A stretch of DNA of 64,000 nucleotides from Butyrivibrio sp. (GCF_017433805.1 NZ_JAFRGN010000043.1:62001-126000), one strand, 5' to 3'; positions 1 to 8,927 are shown, numbered from the stretch's first letter. The notes: generated by a model from the sequence alone, not told the origin. Program-made: numbers and translations.

Positions 1-149
1 AGGTCATCAAAAGTCATAGGCTTAAGTGTTCCTGGATTAAGAAGTGGTGCTGGCTTATTCTTCATGTCAGCTCTTACGTTGTACCACTGTCTTGGAATCT
101 CATCCTCGCTAAGGTATATCTTATAAGGTATTCTCTTTTCTTCTCCCAT
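1..149 (-). CDS. TrpB-like PLP enzyme (TrpB2 type), N-terminus only
   Basis: Only the first 49 codons lie in the window; the gene runs off the left edge. The residues include IYLSEDEIPRQWYN and PAPLLNPGTLKP, which match the N-terminal region of type-2 tryptophan synthase beta chains (TrpB2) and not of ordinary TrpB. The family joins indole and serine to make tryptophan with pyridoxal phosphate, often as a stand-alone enzyme without TrpA. The ATG at 147-149 is preceded by a GGGGGA ribosome site and, further up, a good promoter. Nothing can be said about the catalytic lysine because it is outside the window. The assignment rests on the N-terminal motif only. Confidence 0.72.
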   Translation of the reverse strand, partial: MGEEKRIPYKIYLSEDEIPRQWYNVRADMKNKPAPLLNPGTLKPMTFDD

Positions 150-185
150 TTCTATATCCCCCGATATTCTTCAACAATTTAAACC

Positions 186-215
186 ATTAAAGCATATTTT
201 AACCCGTCATGTCAA
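186..215 (-). promoter_or_regulatory. Sigma-A promoter for the TrpB2-like gene
   Basis: Read on the minus strand, TTGACA (210-215) and TTTAAT (186-191) are 18 bp apart, about 40 bp upstream of the ATG. It sits between the hflC stop and the TrpB2-like start. Confidence 0.6.
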
Positions 216-230
216 TGAGAAAAGCCCTAT

Positions 231-1115
231 TTAATTGAAGTTACCATACAGTATCTGAGCAAGTTCAGAGTCCTTATCAAGGATAATTGTCTTCTCTCCC
301 CTAAGTGATTCCTTGAGGGTATCAAGACCTCTGATATAGCTATAGAACTCAGCCTTTTCCTCTGTATCATAAGCCTTTGAAAGAGTCTCCATGTATGCAG
401 CTTCTCCCTCAGCCTCAAGAACTGCAGCGCTCTTCTGAGCCTGAGCCTTTACAATGGCTACCTGCTTGTCTGTCTCATTGTGAATCTTCTGAGCCTCAGC
501 TTCTCCCTGAGCAGTATATGATGCAGCAATATTGTTACGCTCTGAGATCATTCTCTCGTATACAGCCTGCTTGTTGTCATCAGGAAGGTCAAGAGCCTTG
601 ATCTGAGCCTGAATGATAGCAATACCATATCCAGCCATATCTGAGTTAGCCTCTTCTGTAATAAGCTTGGTAAGGGTCTCGCCTCTTGCCTCAATGACCT
701 CATCCTGTGTCATGGAAGAAATAGCATTTTTGGTTGCATTATATACAGAAGCTTCAATTCTCTCATCAGCTCTGGCACTAACTGCATTAAGAGTCTGGAT
801 ATACTTAAGAGGATCAGCTACTCTCCAAAGTACATATGTATCAGTGATCATAGACTTCTTATCCTTGGTGATAACATCTGAAGCTGGGATATCATAGATG
901 ATGATCTTGCCACTGATTGCCTGTGTATCCTCGATAAATGGTGTCTTGAAATGAAGACCTGGCTCAGAAGCAATAGATACGATCTTACCAAATCTTCTGA
1001 CTGCAACATACTCATTCTGATGAACTACATACATTGATGAGCCAACAAGAAAAGCTGCAGCAATTAACAATATGATAATTAATGTCTTTACAATACTAAA
1101 TCTCTTCTTTTCCAT
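231..1115 (-). CDS. hflC: HflC-like SPFH/band 7 membrane protein
   Basis: A 294-residue protein with one N-terminal transmembrane segment (about residues 9-30), then an SPFH/prohibitin domain starting QNEYVAVRRFGKIV, and a long Ala/Glu/Lys-rich coiled coil (about 190-250, containing EAEAQKIHNETDKQ). This is the layout of HflC. HflK and HflC form a ring-shaped membrane scaffold which, in Proteobacteria, encloses the FtsH protease and adjusts its activity. The start ATG at 1115 has GGAGG six bases upstream and follows the hflK stop by 12 bp, so the two are translationally linked. The role in Firmicutes is less well established than in E. coli. Confidence 0.9.
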   Translation of the reverse strand: MEKKRFSIVKTLIIILLIAAAFLVGSSMYVVHQNEYVAVRRFGKIVSIASEPGLHFKTPFIEDTQAISGKIIIYDIPASDVITKDKKSMITDTYVLWRVADPLKYIQTLNAVSARADERIEASVYNATKNAISSMTQDEVIEARGETLTKLITEEANSDMAGYGIAIIQAQIKALDLPDDNKQAVYERMISERNNIAASYTAQGEAEAQKIHNETDKQVAIVKAQAQKSAAVLEAEGEAAYMETLSKAYDTEEKAEFYSYIRGLDTLKESLRGEKTIILDKDSELAQILYGNFN

Positions 1116-1127
1116 ATCAGGCCTCCA

Positions 1128-2057
1128 TCAATTATTAAAACTGTCTAAAGGAAGCATCTGCTGTGTCTTACCATCAGTGATGATAACCTTCAGATCTGGA
1201 AGAACTTCTTCCATAGTCTCGTAGAATAGTCTCTTCTTGGTAATGTATGGCTGAAGCTTGTACTGCTCATACATCTCATTGAATCTGGCAACCTGACCTT
1301 CAGCCTCTGCGATTCTGGCCTGCTTATAAGCCTCTGCATCCTGAATGATCTTGTCTGCGTCAGCTTCTGCCTTAGGAAGCTCCTCACTCTGATACTTCTT
1401 GGCATTGTTAACAGCTGTGTCCTTGCCCTGCTTGGCTGTTTCTACAGACTTAAATGCCTGAACGATTTCCTGTGTTGGTGGCTCAGCATCCTGAACAGAA
1501 AGGTTAACAACCATCATTCCGATGTTGCTGTTAGTAAGCTCATTCTGAAGCTTCTCTTTAACCTCGGCCTGAATCTGTCCCTTAGCTGTTGTGATAACAT
1601 CATCAACTGTGTAATTAACTACAGTATTTCTGATACAGGCAAGTGCCATATTCTTCATGATAACCTCAGGATTAGAAGAATTGTAGTAGAACGCTACAGG
1701 ATCACTTACCTTGTACTCAAGATAGAAATCAATATCAACAAAGTTGAAATCAGAGGTGATCATAACACCCTCATCATCGACAGTAATGTTCTGTCCATCC
1801 TGCAAAACATAACCGATTCCAACACCATGAGTTGTCATATCGATTGTATGAACATCCTGAATAAATGGAATCTTGAAATAAAGTCCGGCAGTATCTACTC
1901 TGATTACCTTACCGAACATTGTCAGAACAGCCTGTTCCTGCTCTTTGACAGAATAAAAACTTTCCCCTACACACGTAAGTGCCACAATTGCTATGATAAC
2001 AGCAATTACAATCGTAGGATTGAACTTGGCTTTAGGTGCATTACTTTTTACTCGCAT
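1128..2057 (-). CDS. hflK: HflK-like SPFH/band 7 membrane protein
   Basis: A 309-residue partner of HflC: short basic N-terminus, one transmembrane segment (about residues 15-35), an SPFH domain (EQEQAVLTMFGKVIRVDTAG) and a coiled-coil stretch rich in Ala and Glu. The ATG at 2057 was chosen because AAGGGAGAAAAGG lies directly upstream. A longer reading to 2102 would start inside the terminator hairpin of the preceding gene and lacks a ribosome site. hflK is the first gene of the pair, so it is expected to set expression of both. Membrane topology fits a protein anchored with the SPFH domain outside the cytoplasm, as for E. coli HflK. Confidence 0.88.
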   Translation of the reverse strand: MRVKSNAPKAKFNPTIVIAVIIAIVALTCVGESFYSVKEQEQAVLTMFGKVIRVDTAGLYFKIPFIQDVHTIDMTTHGVGIGYVLQDGQNITVDDEGVMITSDFNFVDIDFYLEYKVSDPVAFYYNSSNPEVIMKNMALACIRNTVVNYTVDDVITTAKGQIQAEVKEKLQNELTNSNIGMMVVNLSVQDAEPPTQEIVQAFKSVETAKQGKDTAVNNAKKYQSEELPKAEADADKIIQDAEAYKQARIAEAEGQVARFNEMYEQYKLQPYITKKRLFYETMEEVLPDLKVIITDGKTQQMLPLDSFNN

Positions 2058-2086
2058 ACCTTTTCTCCCTTTTCTAAATAATAAAA

Positions 2087-2117
2087 AGCCGGCAGCTTCC
2101 AATTAAGCATACCGGCT
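2087..2117 (-). terminator. Terminator of the RyR-CPBP transcription unit
   Basis: Minus-strand hairpin with outer arms AGCCGG (2112-2117) and CCGGCT (2087-2092) and an inner GCTT/AAGC pairing, followed by TTTTTATT. It lies just after the CPBP stop codon. Confidence 0.75.
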
Positions 2118-2120
2118 AGT

Positions 2121-2131
2121 ATTATACCATA
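2121..2131 (-). promoter_or_regulatory. Extended -10 promoter of hflK-hflC
   Basis: Minus strand TATGGTATAAT gives a consensus -10 (TATAAT) with a TG extension. No good -35 was seen. Transcription would begin near 2114, inside the 5' arm of the terminator hairpin at 2087-2117, so transcripts from here should not form it. Confidence 0.5.
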
Positions 2132-2143
2132 AACCCTTATGAA

Positions 2144-2776
2144 CTATCTATTCATTATCCTTCCCACAGCATAAACTATGGAATAAATATTATCGTAGAA
2201 CTCAAACGCCACATGCGCCATGACTGAAATATAAATATTCCTTGTAATGACATATGCTATTGTCACAGGAATCGTCATGATCATCCACTCTGCGATTCCA
2301 AGCACTCCATGCGCTCTTGTAACTGCACATAAGATAAGGCTCACTATAGTAAGAACAAATACTCTTTTCTTGCTACCAAAAGAAATAATAGCTTTCCTGA
2401 AGAACAGTTCCTCTGCAACTGGCTTCATAACTATCATCATAAGTGCATAGAAAAAAGTAGGTAAAATATCATTTCTTGTGATAATGCTGACTGTACCATC
2501 CCTGACTGTAGCAAAATACGGCTGAAGAACTCTGTTCTTAATGTCATTAGCCAGCATCAGTCCAGCAAATGTCAGTATCACTGGAAGCCAGAATCTCTTT
2601 ATTCTGGTAAGGTTTCGTGCAAATTTACGGAATGAAAACTGCTTGTGAAAATAATAAAAATAGATCAGAAGTCCCAGGTAAAATACGAAGAACAAGTGAA
2701 ATGCCTGCATTGGCATAATTATTGTCGAGATGACAAAAAGCAGTTCCCACGCCAGTGGTATATATAAACGTCTCAA
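2144..2776 (-). CDS. CPBP-family intramembrane metalloprotease
   Basis: A multi-spanning membrane protein of 210 residues. It carries the CPBP/Abi core motif EELFFR (EExxxR, about residues 122-127), a histidine at about 156 (TRAHG) and a second at about 188 (VMAHVAFEF). These polar residues form the glutamate/histidine metal site of Rce1/CPBP proteases. In bacteria such proteins cleave or modify membrane peptides, and some act in bacteriocin self-immunity; the substrate here is unknown. I prefer the TTG at 2776, which has AAAGGAG six bases upstream; the ATG at 2809 has no ribosome site. It follows the RyR-domain gene by about 50 bp and is probably co-transcribed with it. Confidence 0.8.
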   Translation of the reverse strand: MRRLYIPLAWELLFVISTIIMPMQAFHLFFVFYLGLLIYFYYFHKQFSFRKFARNLTRIKRFWLPVILTFAGLMLANDIKNRVLQPYFATVRDGTVSIITRNDILPTFFYALMMIVMKPVAEELFFRKAIISFGSKKRVFVLTIVSLILCAVTRAHGVLGIAEWMIMTIPVTIAYVITRNIYISVMAHVAFEFYDNIYSIVYAVGRIMNR

Positions 2777-2829
2777 AGTAAACTCCTTTATTGTGAATCC
2801 ACATCTCATTTATTATATAAGTCAGACTC

Positions 2830-4638
2830 TTATTTTTCAAGGAGTCCTTTGATAACAAGCACATTGTTACGGTCTTTTTGCTTGTAATCGGCTTCATTTC
2901 CAGTAAGTGACTTCTCAAGCTCTGAGATTTCATCAAGCTCATCCCAGTTTACAAGGCATACATGGCTCTTATTCTCTACATCCTTGGAGATACGTTTTGC
3001 TTCTGACTCTGAGGCCTCAAGTGCCCTCTTTTTGAAGGTATCAAGGTCCATCTTTTTGTAGCCCGCAGCATAGTAAAAAGCATTCCATCTAAGATGCTCA
3101 GATTTAGCCAGATTCTCAAGCACATCAGAAGATAATTCCCTGCCATCACACAGATCAAGCCTCTTCAAAAGAGCTGCCTGATAATCTGCAGATGCTCTGG
3201 AACTCATCCTGTCAAAATAGCTGCAGTCAGCCCAGTTCTTCTTGGGAGAAGCGCTATTGTTCATGTAATAATGATTAAGCTTCTTGGCCAGATCATCCAT
3301 AGTTCCTGTATAAAGGATGTTCGCATCAAAGATACTGTGTCTTTCCACAAGACTGTTAAGCTCGTACTTGGTCACGCAGTCGCTACAGCACTGATAAACA
3401 GGAAGATTGACTCCTCTTCCTCTCATAAACTCCAGAATATTCATGGCAATCTCACGTCCTGTGCGGTCATCGCCAACTGCCACTGCAATATATCTGAGCT
3501 TATCAATATTTTCCTCAAGGAACAGCGCGAGCTCTCTACTGCGACCATCATGGTTTTCAAAAGAAATATCGTAGTTATCAAGAAGTGAACTAAACCTGGC
3601 CCTGAAAAAGCCGTCTATATTGCGTCCGCTCTTATCAAACACTTTGACCTTGAAGTTACTGCCCTCGAACTGACCATTTATAATTATCTTCTCTAAAAGC
3701 TCCTGTCCTTTTCTGCCAAAGCCAATAAGGAGCACATTGGCATCACAGGTAGCCTTGCCATTTTCATCAAAAGAAATAGCGTCGCAGATAGGATACTTCT
3801 GCATAAGGAGTCTTGCGAGGAGCTCAGCCTTTTCAAAGACTCGTACAGTTCCATAGCCGTACTTATCGCCTATAGCCTGGAGCATATATCCGTTATGCTC
3901 CTCATAGCCATAGAGGATCACTTCTGTCTGCTCAGGCCTTACCTTGGCTTTCTCAAGAGCTCTCATGATTTTAACTGCATAGTCCAGATTCTCATCGATA
4001 TTGCCGGAAAAAGCAATAAGCCTGAACTTGCCCCTACCACGCTTAACAGATAATCTATGAAGAAATTTCACATCAGGATCAAGAGCTTCGCTGTCAGAAA
4101 AAAGAAGTCCTCCCATCTGGCTTATCTGGCTATCTTTGCCATTGGAACTGGTTCCTACATAAACTATAGAAGTATGATCCTTATCAGAAAGTCTTCTGCC
4201 GTAGGCAAGAGAATTCTCAGTAACTCCATAAATAAGCTCAACATCATTTATACGTAAAAAGAATGTTCTGATCTTCTTGAGCATTCCCTTGGCAACAGTC
4301 ATGAGAATAGCACTGGCAAGTGAATAGTATGCCATAAAGTGCACTACCCAGAAGAAAATCATCCATTTTGAATCTGCCCCAACAAGCTTTTCAAAAACTG
4401 AAGCATTATTGACTCCGGCAAACATTCTGCCCACATCTACAACAGTCTCAAAAACTGCAGCCACAAGATTAGTCGCCTCATGAGCATGTGTTATTCCATA
4501 GATGCAAAGTCCTCCGATAGAGGCTATACCAAAGGTAAAGCCCAGCCATCTCTCCCTCTGATCCTGATTAAGTGCCAAATATAGTATAACTGCAGCAAAC
4601 ATAGCAGCTGAAAGCAGCACAACAACTAAGTATTCCAT
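2830..4638 (-). CDS. Membrane protein with two Rossmann/RCK-like domains and a C-terminal RyR domain
   Basis: A 602-residue protein. Hydrophobic segments lie at about residues 3-22, 33-50 and 92-115. They are followed by a Rossmann-like domain (about 132-270) and a second, clearer TrkA_N-like one beginning NVLLIGFGRKGQ (GxGxxG at about 306-311). The C-terminus (about 509-575) has SEHLRWNAFYYAAGY and HVCLVNWDELDEI, the hallmarks of the RyR repeat known from ryanodine receptors and from scattered bacterial proteins. The ATG at 4638 was chosen over an upstream TTG because GAGGGA lies seven bases before it. A role as a nucleotide- or NAD-sensing channel or transport regulator is inference from the domains. 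The CPBP protease gene follows. Confidence 0.7.
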   Translation of the reverse strand: MEYLVVVLLSAAMFAAVILYLALNQDQRERWLGFTFGIASIGGLCIYGITHAHEATNLVAAVFETVVDVGRMFAGVNNASVFEKLVGADSKWMIFFWVVHFMAYYSLASAILMTVAKGMLKKIRTFFLRINDVELIYGVTENSLAYGRRLSDKDHTSIVYVGTSSNGKDSQISQMGGLLFSDSEALDPDVKFLHRLSVKRGRGKFRLIAFSGNIDENLDYAVKIMRALEKAKVRPEQTEVILYGYEEHNGYMLQAIGDKYGYGTVRVFEKAELLARLLMQKYPICDAISFDENGKATCDANVLLIGFGRKGQELLEKIIINGQFEGSNFKVKVFDKSGRNIDGFFRARFSSLLDNYDISFENHDGRSRELALFLEENIDKLRYIAVAVGDDRTGREIAMNILEFMRGRGVNLPVYQCCSDCVTKYELNSLVERHSIFDANILYTGTMDDLAKKLNHYYMNNSASPKKNWADCSYFDRMSSRASADYQAALLKRLDLCDGRELSSDVLENLAKSEHLRWNAFYYAAGYKKMDLDTFKKRALEASESEAKRISKDVENKSHVCLVNWDELDEISELEKSLTGNEADYKQKDRNNVLVIKGLLEK

Positions 4639-4692
4639 ACACGTTTCCCTCAAATTCAGATTCTAACTAGAATAATAACATATTTTGTTTCT

Positions 4693-4721
4693 TTTACATA
4701 TTGCCATTTACATGCTAAAAT
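4693..4721 (+). promoter_or_regulatory. Sigma-A promoter of the ABC-F gene
   Basis: TTTACA (4693-4698) and TAAAAT (4716-4721) with a 17-bp spacer, 40 bp upstream of the ABC-F start codon. Confidence 0.65.
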
Positions 4722-4760
4722 GTGGTGTCAAAATAACAATTTTCAGGAGTCTTATTTACT

Positions 4761-6779
4761 ATGATTCTTTCAGTACATAACATAAATAAATCATTTGACG
4801 GTAAGGATATTCTCAAAGATGCCTCTTTTCATATAGAAAAAGACGAAAAGGCTGCCATTGTCGGAATAAACGGCGCAGGTAAAACCACCCTTATCAAGAT
4901 CATCATAGGCGAACTATCTGCTGACGACGGCGATGTTACTTTTTCCAAGGATATTACATGGGGATATCTTGCCCAGAATCAGAATATAGATTCAGATAAC
5001 ACCATCTATGAAGAACTCGTAGAGGTTAAAAGAGATGTTATAGACCTTGAGAACAACATCCGCCTTGCAGAAGAAAACATGAAGCATGTCCAGGGAGCAG
5101 AACTGGAAGCTCTTATGGACAGATATACCAGAATGCAGGATGAATTTCAGCGCAAGTCTGGATATGCCTGGAAAAGCGAAGTAACAGGTGTTGCCAAGGG
5201 TCTTGGCTTTCTCGATGAAGAACTTGATAAGAGGATCAGCACCCTTTCAGGAGGTCAGAAAACAAGAGTTGCTCTTGGTAAGCTTCTTTTACAGAAGCCT
5301 GATCTTATCATCCTGGACGAGCCCACTAACCACCTTGATATGAACTCTATCAGATGGCTTGAGAACTATCTTCTCAACTACAAAGGCGCTGTACTTATTG
5401 TCTCTCACGACAGATATTTCCTTGATAAGATATCAGGCAAGATAATCGAAGTTGAGAATACAAGAGTTACCTCTTTTACCGGAAACTACAGTACCTATGC
5501 TGTTAAAAAAGAGCAGATGCGAGCTATAGAATGGAATGCCTACATCAAGCAGCAGGCCGAGATCAAGCACCAGGAAGAAGTAATTGCCAAACTCAAATCC
5601 TTCAACAGGGAAAAATCCATCAAGAGGGCTGAGAGCCGTGAAAAGATGCTTGATAAGATAGAAGTTCTCGACAAGCCCATAACAATTGATGATCGTATGA
5701 AGATAAGCCTGACTCCTTCCTGCGAAAGTGGTAATGATGTTCTGACTGCAACAGGGCTTTCCAAGTCATTTGGTAATGAACACCTCTTCTCAAATCTTGA
5801 TTTTGAGATCAAAAAAGGCGAGCATGTTGCAATCATTGGTGATAACGGTTCAGGTAAAACAACTCTCCTTAAAATAATAAACGGAGTTGAGAGCCTTGAT
5901 GCCGGAGAAATTGATTTTGGTGTCAAAGTTCATATTGGTTACTACGATCAGGAACATCATGTTCTCCACGATGAAAAGACCTTGTTCGAAGAAATATCAG
6001 ATGCATATCCTACACTCAACAACACTGAGATAAGGAATACTCTGGCTGCTTTTCTGTTCACCGGTGATGATGTATTCAAGCGCATCGGTGATCTGTCAGG
6101 TGGTGAAAAGGGACGTGTGAGTCTTGCTAAGCTCATGCTCTCAGATGCCAATTTCCTCATTCTTGATGAGCCTACAAACCACTTGGATATCACTTCAAAA
6201 GAGATACTTGAAACAGCAATTTCAGGCTACACCGGAACTGTTCTCTACGTAAGCCACGACCGTTACTTTATCAACAGAACAGCTACCAGAATCCTCGACC
6301 TGACCCACGGCCAGTTCGTAAACTACATCGGCAACTACGATTACTACATTGAGCACGTGGACGAACAAATGCAGAGACTCTTCGGCACAGCAAGTAGCGT
6401 TGGAAATGCAACTCTTGCCGACGGCAGCTACAAATACGCACAGAGTGCTACAAGTGAGACTTCTGAAGCATCCAGTACTACAGCGGCTAGCAATGCTGCT
6501 TCTGCCCCATCCGGTGCCCAGGACTGGAAAGCCCAGAAGGCTATTCAGGCCCAGAAACGTAAATTGGAGACTTCCCTCAGCAAATGTGAGGAAGAGATCA
6601 GCAAGCTCGAGACTCGAGACGGCGAGATTACAGAGCAGCTCTCCGATCCATCAATTGGAACTGATCTGGCCAAACTCAGAAAACTTACCGATGAGCAGAC
6701 TGAAATTCAAGACAAGCTTGCAGCTCTCTATGATGAGTGGGAGAACCTTTCCTCTGAACTTAGTGAGTTGAATGTTTGA
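4761..6779 (+). CDS. ABC-F family ATPase (soluble, two nucleotide-binding domains)
   Basis: A 672-residue protein with two ABC ATPase domains in one chain and no membrane segments. The first has Walker A GINGAGKTT (residues 35-43), signature LSGGQKTR and Walker B LIILDEPTNHLD. The second has GDNGSGKTT, LSGGEKGR and FLILDEPTNHLD. A charged linker helix (RAESREKMLDKIEVLDKP) separates them, and the C-terminus is an Ala/Ser-rich stretch followed by a Lys/Glu coiled coil. This is the ABC-F layout, whose members bind the ribosomal E site and relieve stalled or antibiotic-blocked translation. The Uup/YdiF-like C-terminal coiled coil points to a housekeeping member; a resistance role cannot be read from the sequence. 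It has its own promoter. Confidence 0.88.
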   Translation: MILSVHNINKSFDGKDILKDASFHIEKDEKAAIVGINGAGKTTLIKIIIGELSADDGDVTFSKDITWGYLAQNQNIDSDNTIYEELVEVKRDVIDLENNIRLAEENMKHVQGAELEALMDRYTRMQDEFQRKSGYAWKSEVTGVAKGLGFLDEELDKRISTLSGGQKTRVALGKLLLQKPDLIILDEPTNHLDMNSIRWLENYLLNYKGAVLIVSHDRYFLDKISGKIIEVENTRVTSFTGNYSTYAVKKEQMRAIEWNAYIKQQAEIKHQEEVIAKLKSFNREKSIKRAESREKMLDKIEVLDKPITIDDRMKISLTPSCESGNDVLTATGLSKSFGNEHLFSNLDFEIKKGEHVAIIGDNGSGKTTLLKIINGVESLDAGEIDFGVKVHIGYYDQEHHVLHDEKTLFEEISDAYPTLNNTEIRNTLAAFLFTGDDVFKRIGDLSGGEKGRVSLAKLMLSDANFLILDEPTNHLDITSKEILETAISGYTGTVLYVSHDRYFINRTATRILDLTHGQFVNYIGNYDYYIEHVDEQMQRLFGTASSVGNATLADGSYKYAQSATSETSEASSTTAASNAASAPSGAQDWKAQKAIQAQKRKLETSLSKCEEEISKLETRDGEITEQLSDPSIGTDLAKLRKLTDEQTEIQDKLAALYDEWENLSSELSELNV

Positions 6780-6803
6780 TTCATAATTGCTTTCCCATGA
6801 ACA

Positions 6804-7004
6804 GTCAGCTAAAGTGGGGCAATGAATAGATTTGCGAATCATTCGCACGAGCAAGTAAATATATGAGCATATAAAAATATGACCTTCTTCCTGTTTATGG
6901 TTTACCCATTTTTAAACCATAGGAAGAAGGTCATATTATTTTTATGCCATATATTCTTGCGAGTCAGAAGTGAGCAAATCTATTTATGCCCCACTAGAGC
7001 TGAC
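6804..7004. repeat. 200-bp near-perfect palindromic element (MITE-like or giant bidirectional terminator)
   Basis: The whole stretch between the convergent ABC-F and icd genes folds back on itself. Outer arms 6804-6835 and 6974-7004 share AGTGGGGCA, AATAGATTTGC and GTCAGCT in inverted order with few mismatches. The inner arms around 6871-6905 and 6907-6945 share ATATGACCTTCTTCC and TATGGTTTA. The segment between them (GCAAG..AATATATG..GCATA) also matches. No coding potential was found. Confidence 0.75.
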
Positions 7005-7014
7005 GTCCAGTTAA

Positions 7015-8223
7015 TCATAATGATTCAGATAACTCAGTTGCAATAGCGTCGAGGAATTCCTCAGAACCGAGTTTAACTGGGTTAGGAAGATTGGTGATAA
7101 GTGCAAGGTCACCTGTCATACGTCCTGACTCAATTACAGAAAGTGTAGCCTTCTCAAGCTTGTCTGCATATTCCATAAGCTCTTTTATTCCATCAAGCTC
7201 ACCTCTCTTGCGAAGAGCACCACTCCATGCAAAGATTGTTGCAACTGGGTTAGTTGATGTTGGCTCTCCCTTGAGGTACTTGTAATAATGTCTCTGAACT
7301 GTTCCATGAGCAGCTTCGTACTCATAAACACCTGTTGGAGATACGAGTACTGAAGTCATCATGGCAAGTGAACCAAATGCTGATGACACCATATCACTCA
7401 TAACGTCGCCGTCATAGTTCTTACAGGCCCAGATAAATCCGCCCTTAGACTTCATAACACGGGCAACAGCGTCATCAATAAGTGTGTAGAAGTAAGTGAT
7501 TCCAGCTGCCTCGAAGTCTTTCTTGAACTCTTTTTCATAAATCTCATCGAAGATATCACGGAATCTTCTGTCGTAGGTCTTACTAATTGTATCCTTTGTT
7601 CCAAGCCACAGCTCCTTTTTCTCAGAAAGAGCATATTTAAAGCAGGCTCTTGCAAAGCTCTCAATAGAAGCATCCTTGTTATGCATGCCCTGGATGATTC
7701 CAGGCTCTTTAAACTCATGGATTGTCTCTCTTATCTCTGTTCCGTCATCGCCTGTAAATACAAGCTCTGCCTTACCAGGTCCTGGAACTCTGATCTCAAC
7801 ATTCTTGTAAACATCGCCATAAGCATGTCTTGCAAGAGTTATTGGGCTCTCCCATGTTCTTACGTTAGGCTCAATGCCCTTAACCATAATAGGAGTACGG
7901 AAAACTGTTCCATCAAGAATGGCCCTGATTGTACCATTTGGACTCTTGTACATCTTCTTAAGGCTATATTCCTTAACTCTCTCATCGTTAGGTGTGATAG
8001 TTGCACACTTGACAGCAACACCGTATTTGAGAGTAGCATTAGCACTGTCTACAGTAACCTGATCATCAGTCTCATCTCTGTGCTTAAGTCCCAGGTCATA
8101 GTACTCGCTCTTAAGATCAACATAAGGCAAAATCAGCTTATCCTTGATCAGCTGCCACAACACTCTTGTCATCTCATCCCCATCCATCTCAACAATGGGG
8201 GTTGTCATCTTGATTTTCTCCAT
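7015..8223 (-). CDS. icd: NADP-dependent isocitrate dehydrogenase
   Basis: A 402-residue isocitrate dehydrogenase of the eukaryote-like type II family, not the E. coli type. Landmarks are [16 protein letters not shown] at the N-terminus, the substrate loop [17 protein letters not shown], the metal-binding region [18 protein letters not shown] and NYDGDVMSD, and the cofactor loop [10 protein letters not shown], whose arginine and histidine favour NADP. It oxidises isocitrate to 2-oxoglutarate in the cytoplasm. It is third in a likely operon after the Re-citrate synthase and the GntR regulator (22-bp gap), supplying 2-oxoglutarate for glutamate in an organism with an incomplete TCA cycle. GGAGGACAGG precedes the ATG. 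Confidence 0.94.
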   Translation of the reverse strand: MEKIKMTTPIVEMDGDEMTRVLWQLIKDKLILPYVDLKSEYYDLGLKHRDETDDQVTVDSANATLKYGVAVKCATITPNDERVKEYSLKKMYKSPNGTIRAILDGTVFRTPIMVKGIEPNVRTWESPITLARHAYGDVYKNVEIRVPGPGKAELVFTGDDGTEIRETIHEFKEPGIIQGMHNKDASIESFARACFKYALSEKKELWLGTKDTISKTYDRRFRDIFDEIYEKEFKKDFEAAGITYFYTLIDDAVARVMKSKGGFIWACKNYDGDVMSDMVSSAFGSLAMMTSVLVSPTGVYEYEAAHGTVQRHYYKYLKGEPTSTNPVATIFAWSGALRKRGELDGIKELMEYADKLEKATLSVIESGRMTGDLALITNLPNPVKLGSEEFLDAIATELSESL

Positions 8224-8245
8224 CCTGTCCTCCTACAAAACTTTA

Positions 8246-8926
8246 TTATTCGTACATTTCAAGTAGTCCCTTATCAACCATGTTCTCATAAGCATTGATC
8301 ATGTGCTGATTAGCAAGCTCTTCTGCCTTATCGGGATTATTCTCTTTAATTGCTTCCATAATAAACTTGTGCTCAACGTTGGATACAGCACCTCTGTTGC
8401 TGGAAAGAGTCTTCTGTCTGACTCTCCATACATAGCTGTGATAATCCTTGAGAAGGTGCTCAAGCATCTTGGAGTTACATGCCTCATACAAAATTGTATG
8501 GAATCTGTTATCAAGTTCAGCCATCTGCTCCATGTGGCCTCTTGCTGCATGAAACTCTGCAAGATAGATGATTTCTTCCATCTCTTCAAGCTGCTCTTTG
8601 GTAATATTCTCACATGCCCATCTGGCACATAAGCCTTCAAGCTTGGATCTGATCATGTAGATATCCTTGATATCCTTGACCTTGATACCAGTAACATAAG
8701 CACCCTTATTAGGGATAATCTGAATAAGACCTTCAAGCTCAAGCTGTCTGAAGGCTTCTCTTACAGGAGTTCTGCTGACGCCAAGCTCCTGGCCAATAGC
8801 TACTTCTTTTAATTCCTCATGATCCTTGTACTTGCCATTTAAAATGTCTTCTCTGATTCTATGAAAGACTCTTCCTCTAAGTGAGTATTTATCTGTTACT
8901 TCTTCTTTTAGATCGCTATTTCCCAT
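8246..8926 (-). CDS. GntR-family transcriptional regulator, FCD subfamily
   Basis: A 226-residue regulator. The N-terminal winged helix-turn-helix (about residues 13-80) contains LGVSRTPVREAFRQLELEGL, the GntR signature. The C-terminal all-helical FCD domain (about 90-215) has aspartate and histidines (LDNRFHTILYEACNS, VEHKFIMEAI) typical of metal- and carboxylate-binding FadR-like sensors. It lies between the Re-citrate synthase gene (1-bp gap) and icd, so it probably controls its own operon and senses a carboxylate such as citrate or 2-oxoglutarate; the ligand is inference. The likely operator is the palindrome at 10417-10428. Confidence 0.88.
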   Translation of the reverse strand: MGNSDLKEEVTDKYSLRGRVFHRIREDILNGKYKDHEELKEVAIGQELGVSRTPVREAFRQLELEGLIQIIPNKGAYVTGIKVKDIKDIYMIRSKLEGLCARWACENITKEQLEEMEEIIYLAEFHAARGHMEQMAELDNRFHTILYEACNSKMLEHLLKDYHSYVWRVRQKTLSSNRGAVSNVEHKFIMEAIKENNPDKAEELANQHMINAYENMVDKGLLEMYE

Positions 8927-8927
8927 A

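Noticed and set aside
1128-2102. Longer HflK start at 2102
   Set aside because: It would place the start inside a terminator hairpin and lacks a ribosome site; the ATG at 2057 has one.
4761-6779. Antibiotic-resistance ABC-F protein
   Set aside because: The long C-terminal coiled coil and general sequence look like housekeeping Uup/YdiF types; nothing specific to resistance is seen.
7681-8298. 205-residue plus-strand reading frame
   Set aside because: It is a shadow of icd and the end of the GntR gene and resembles no protein.
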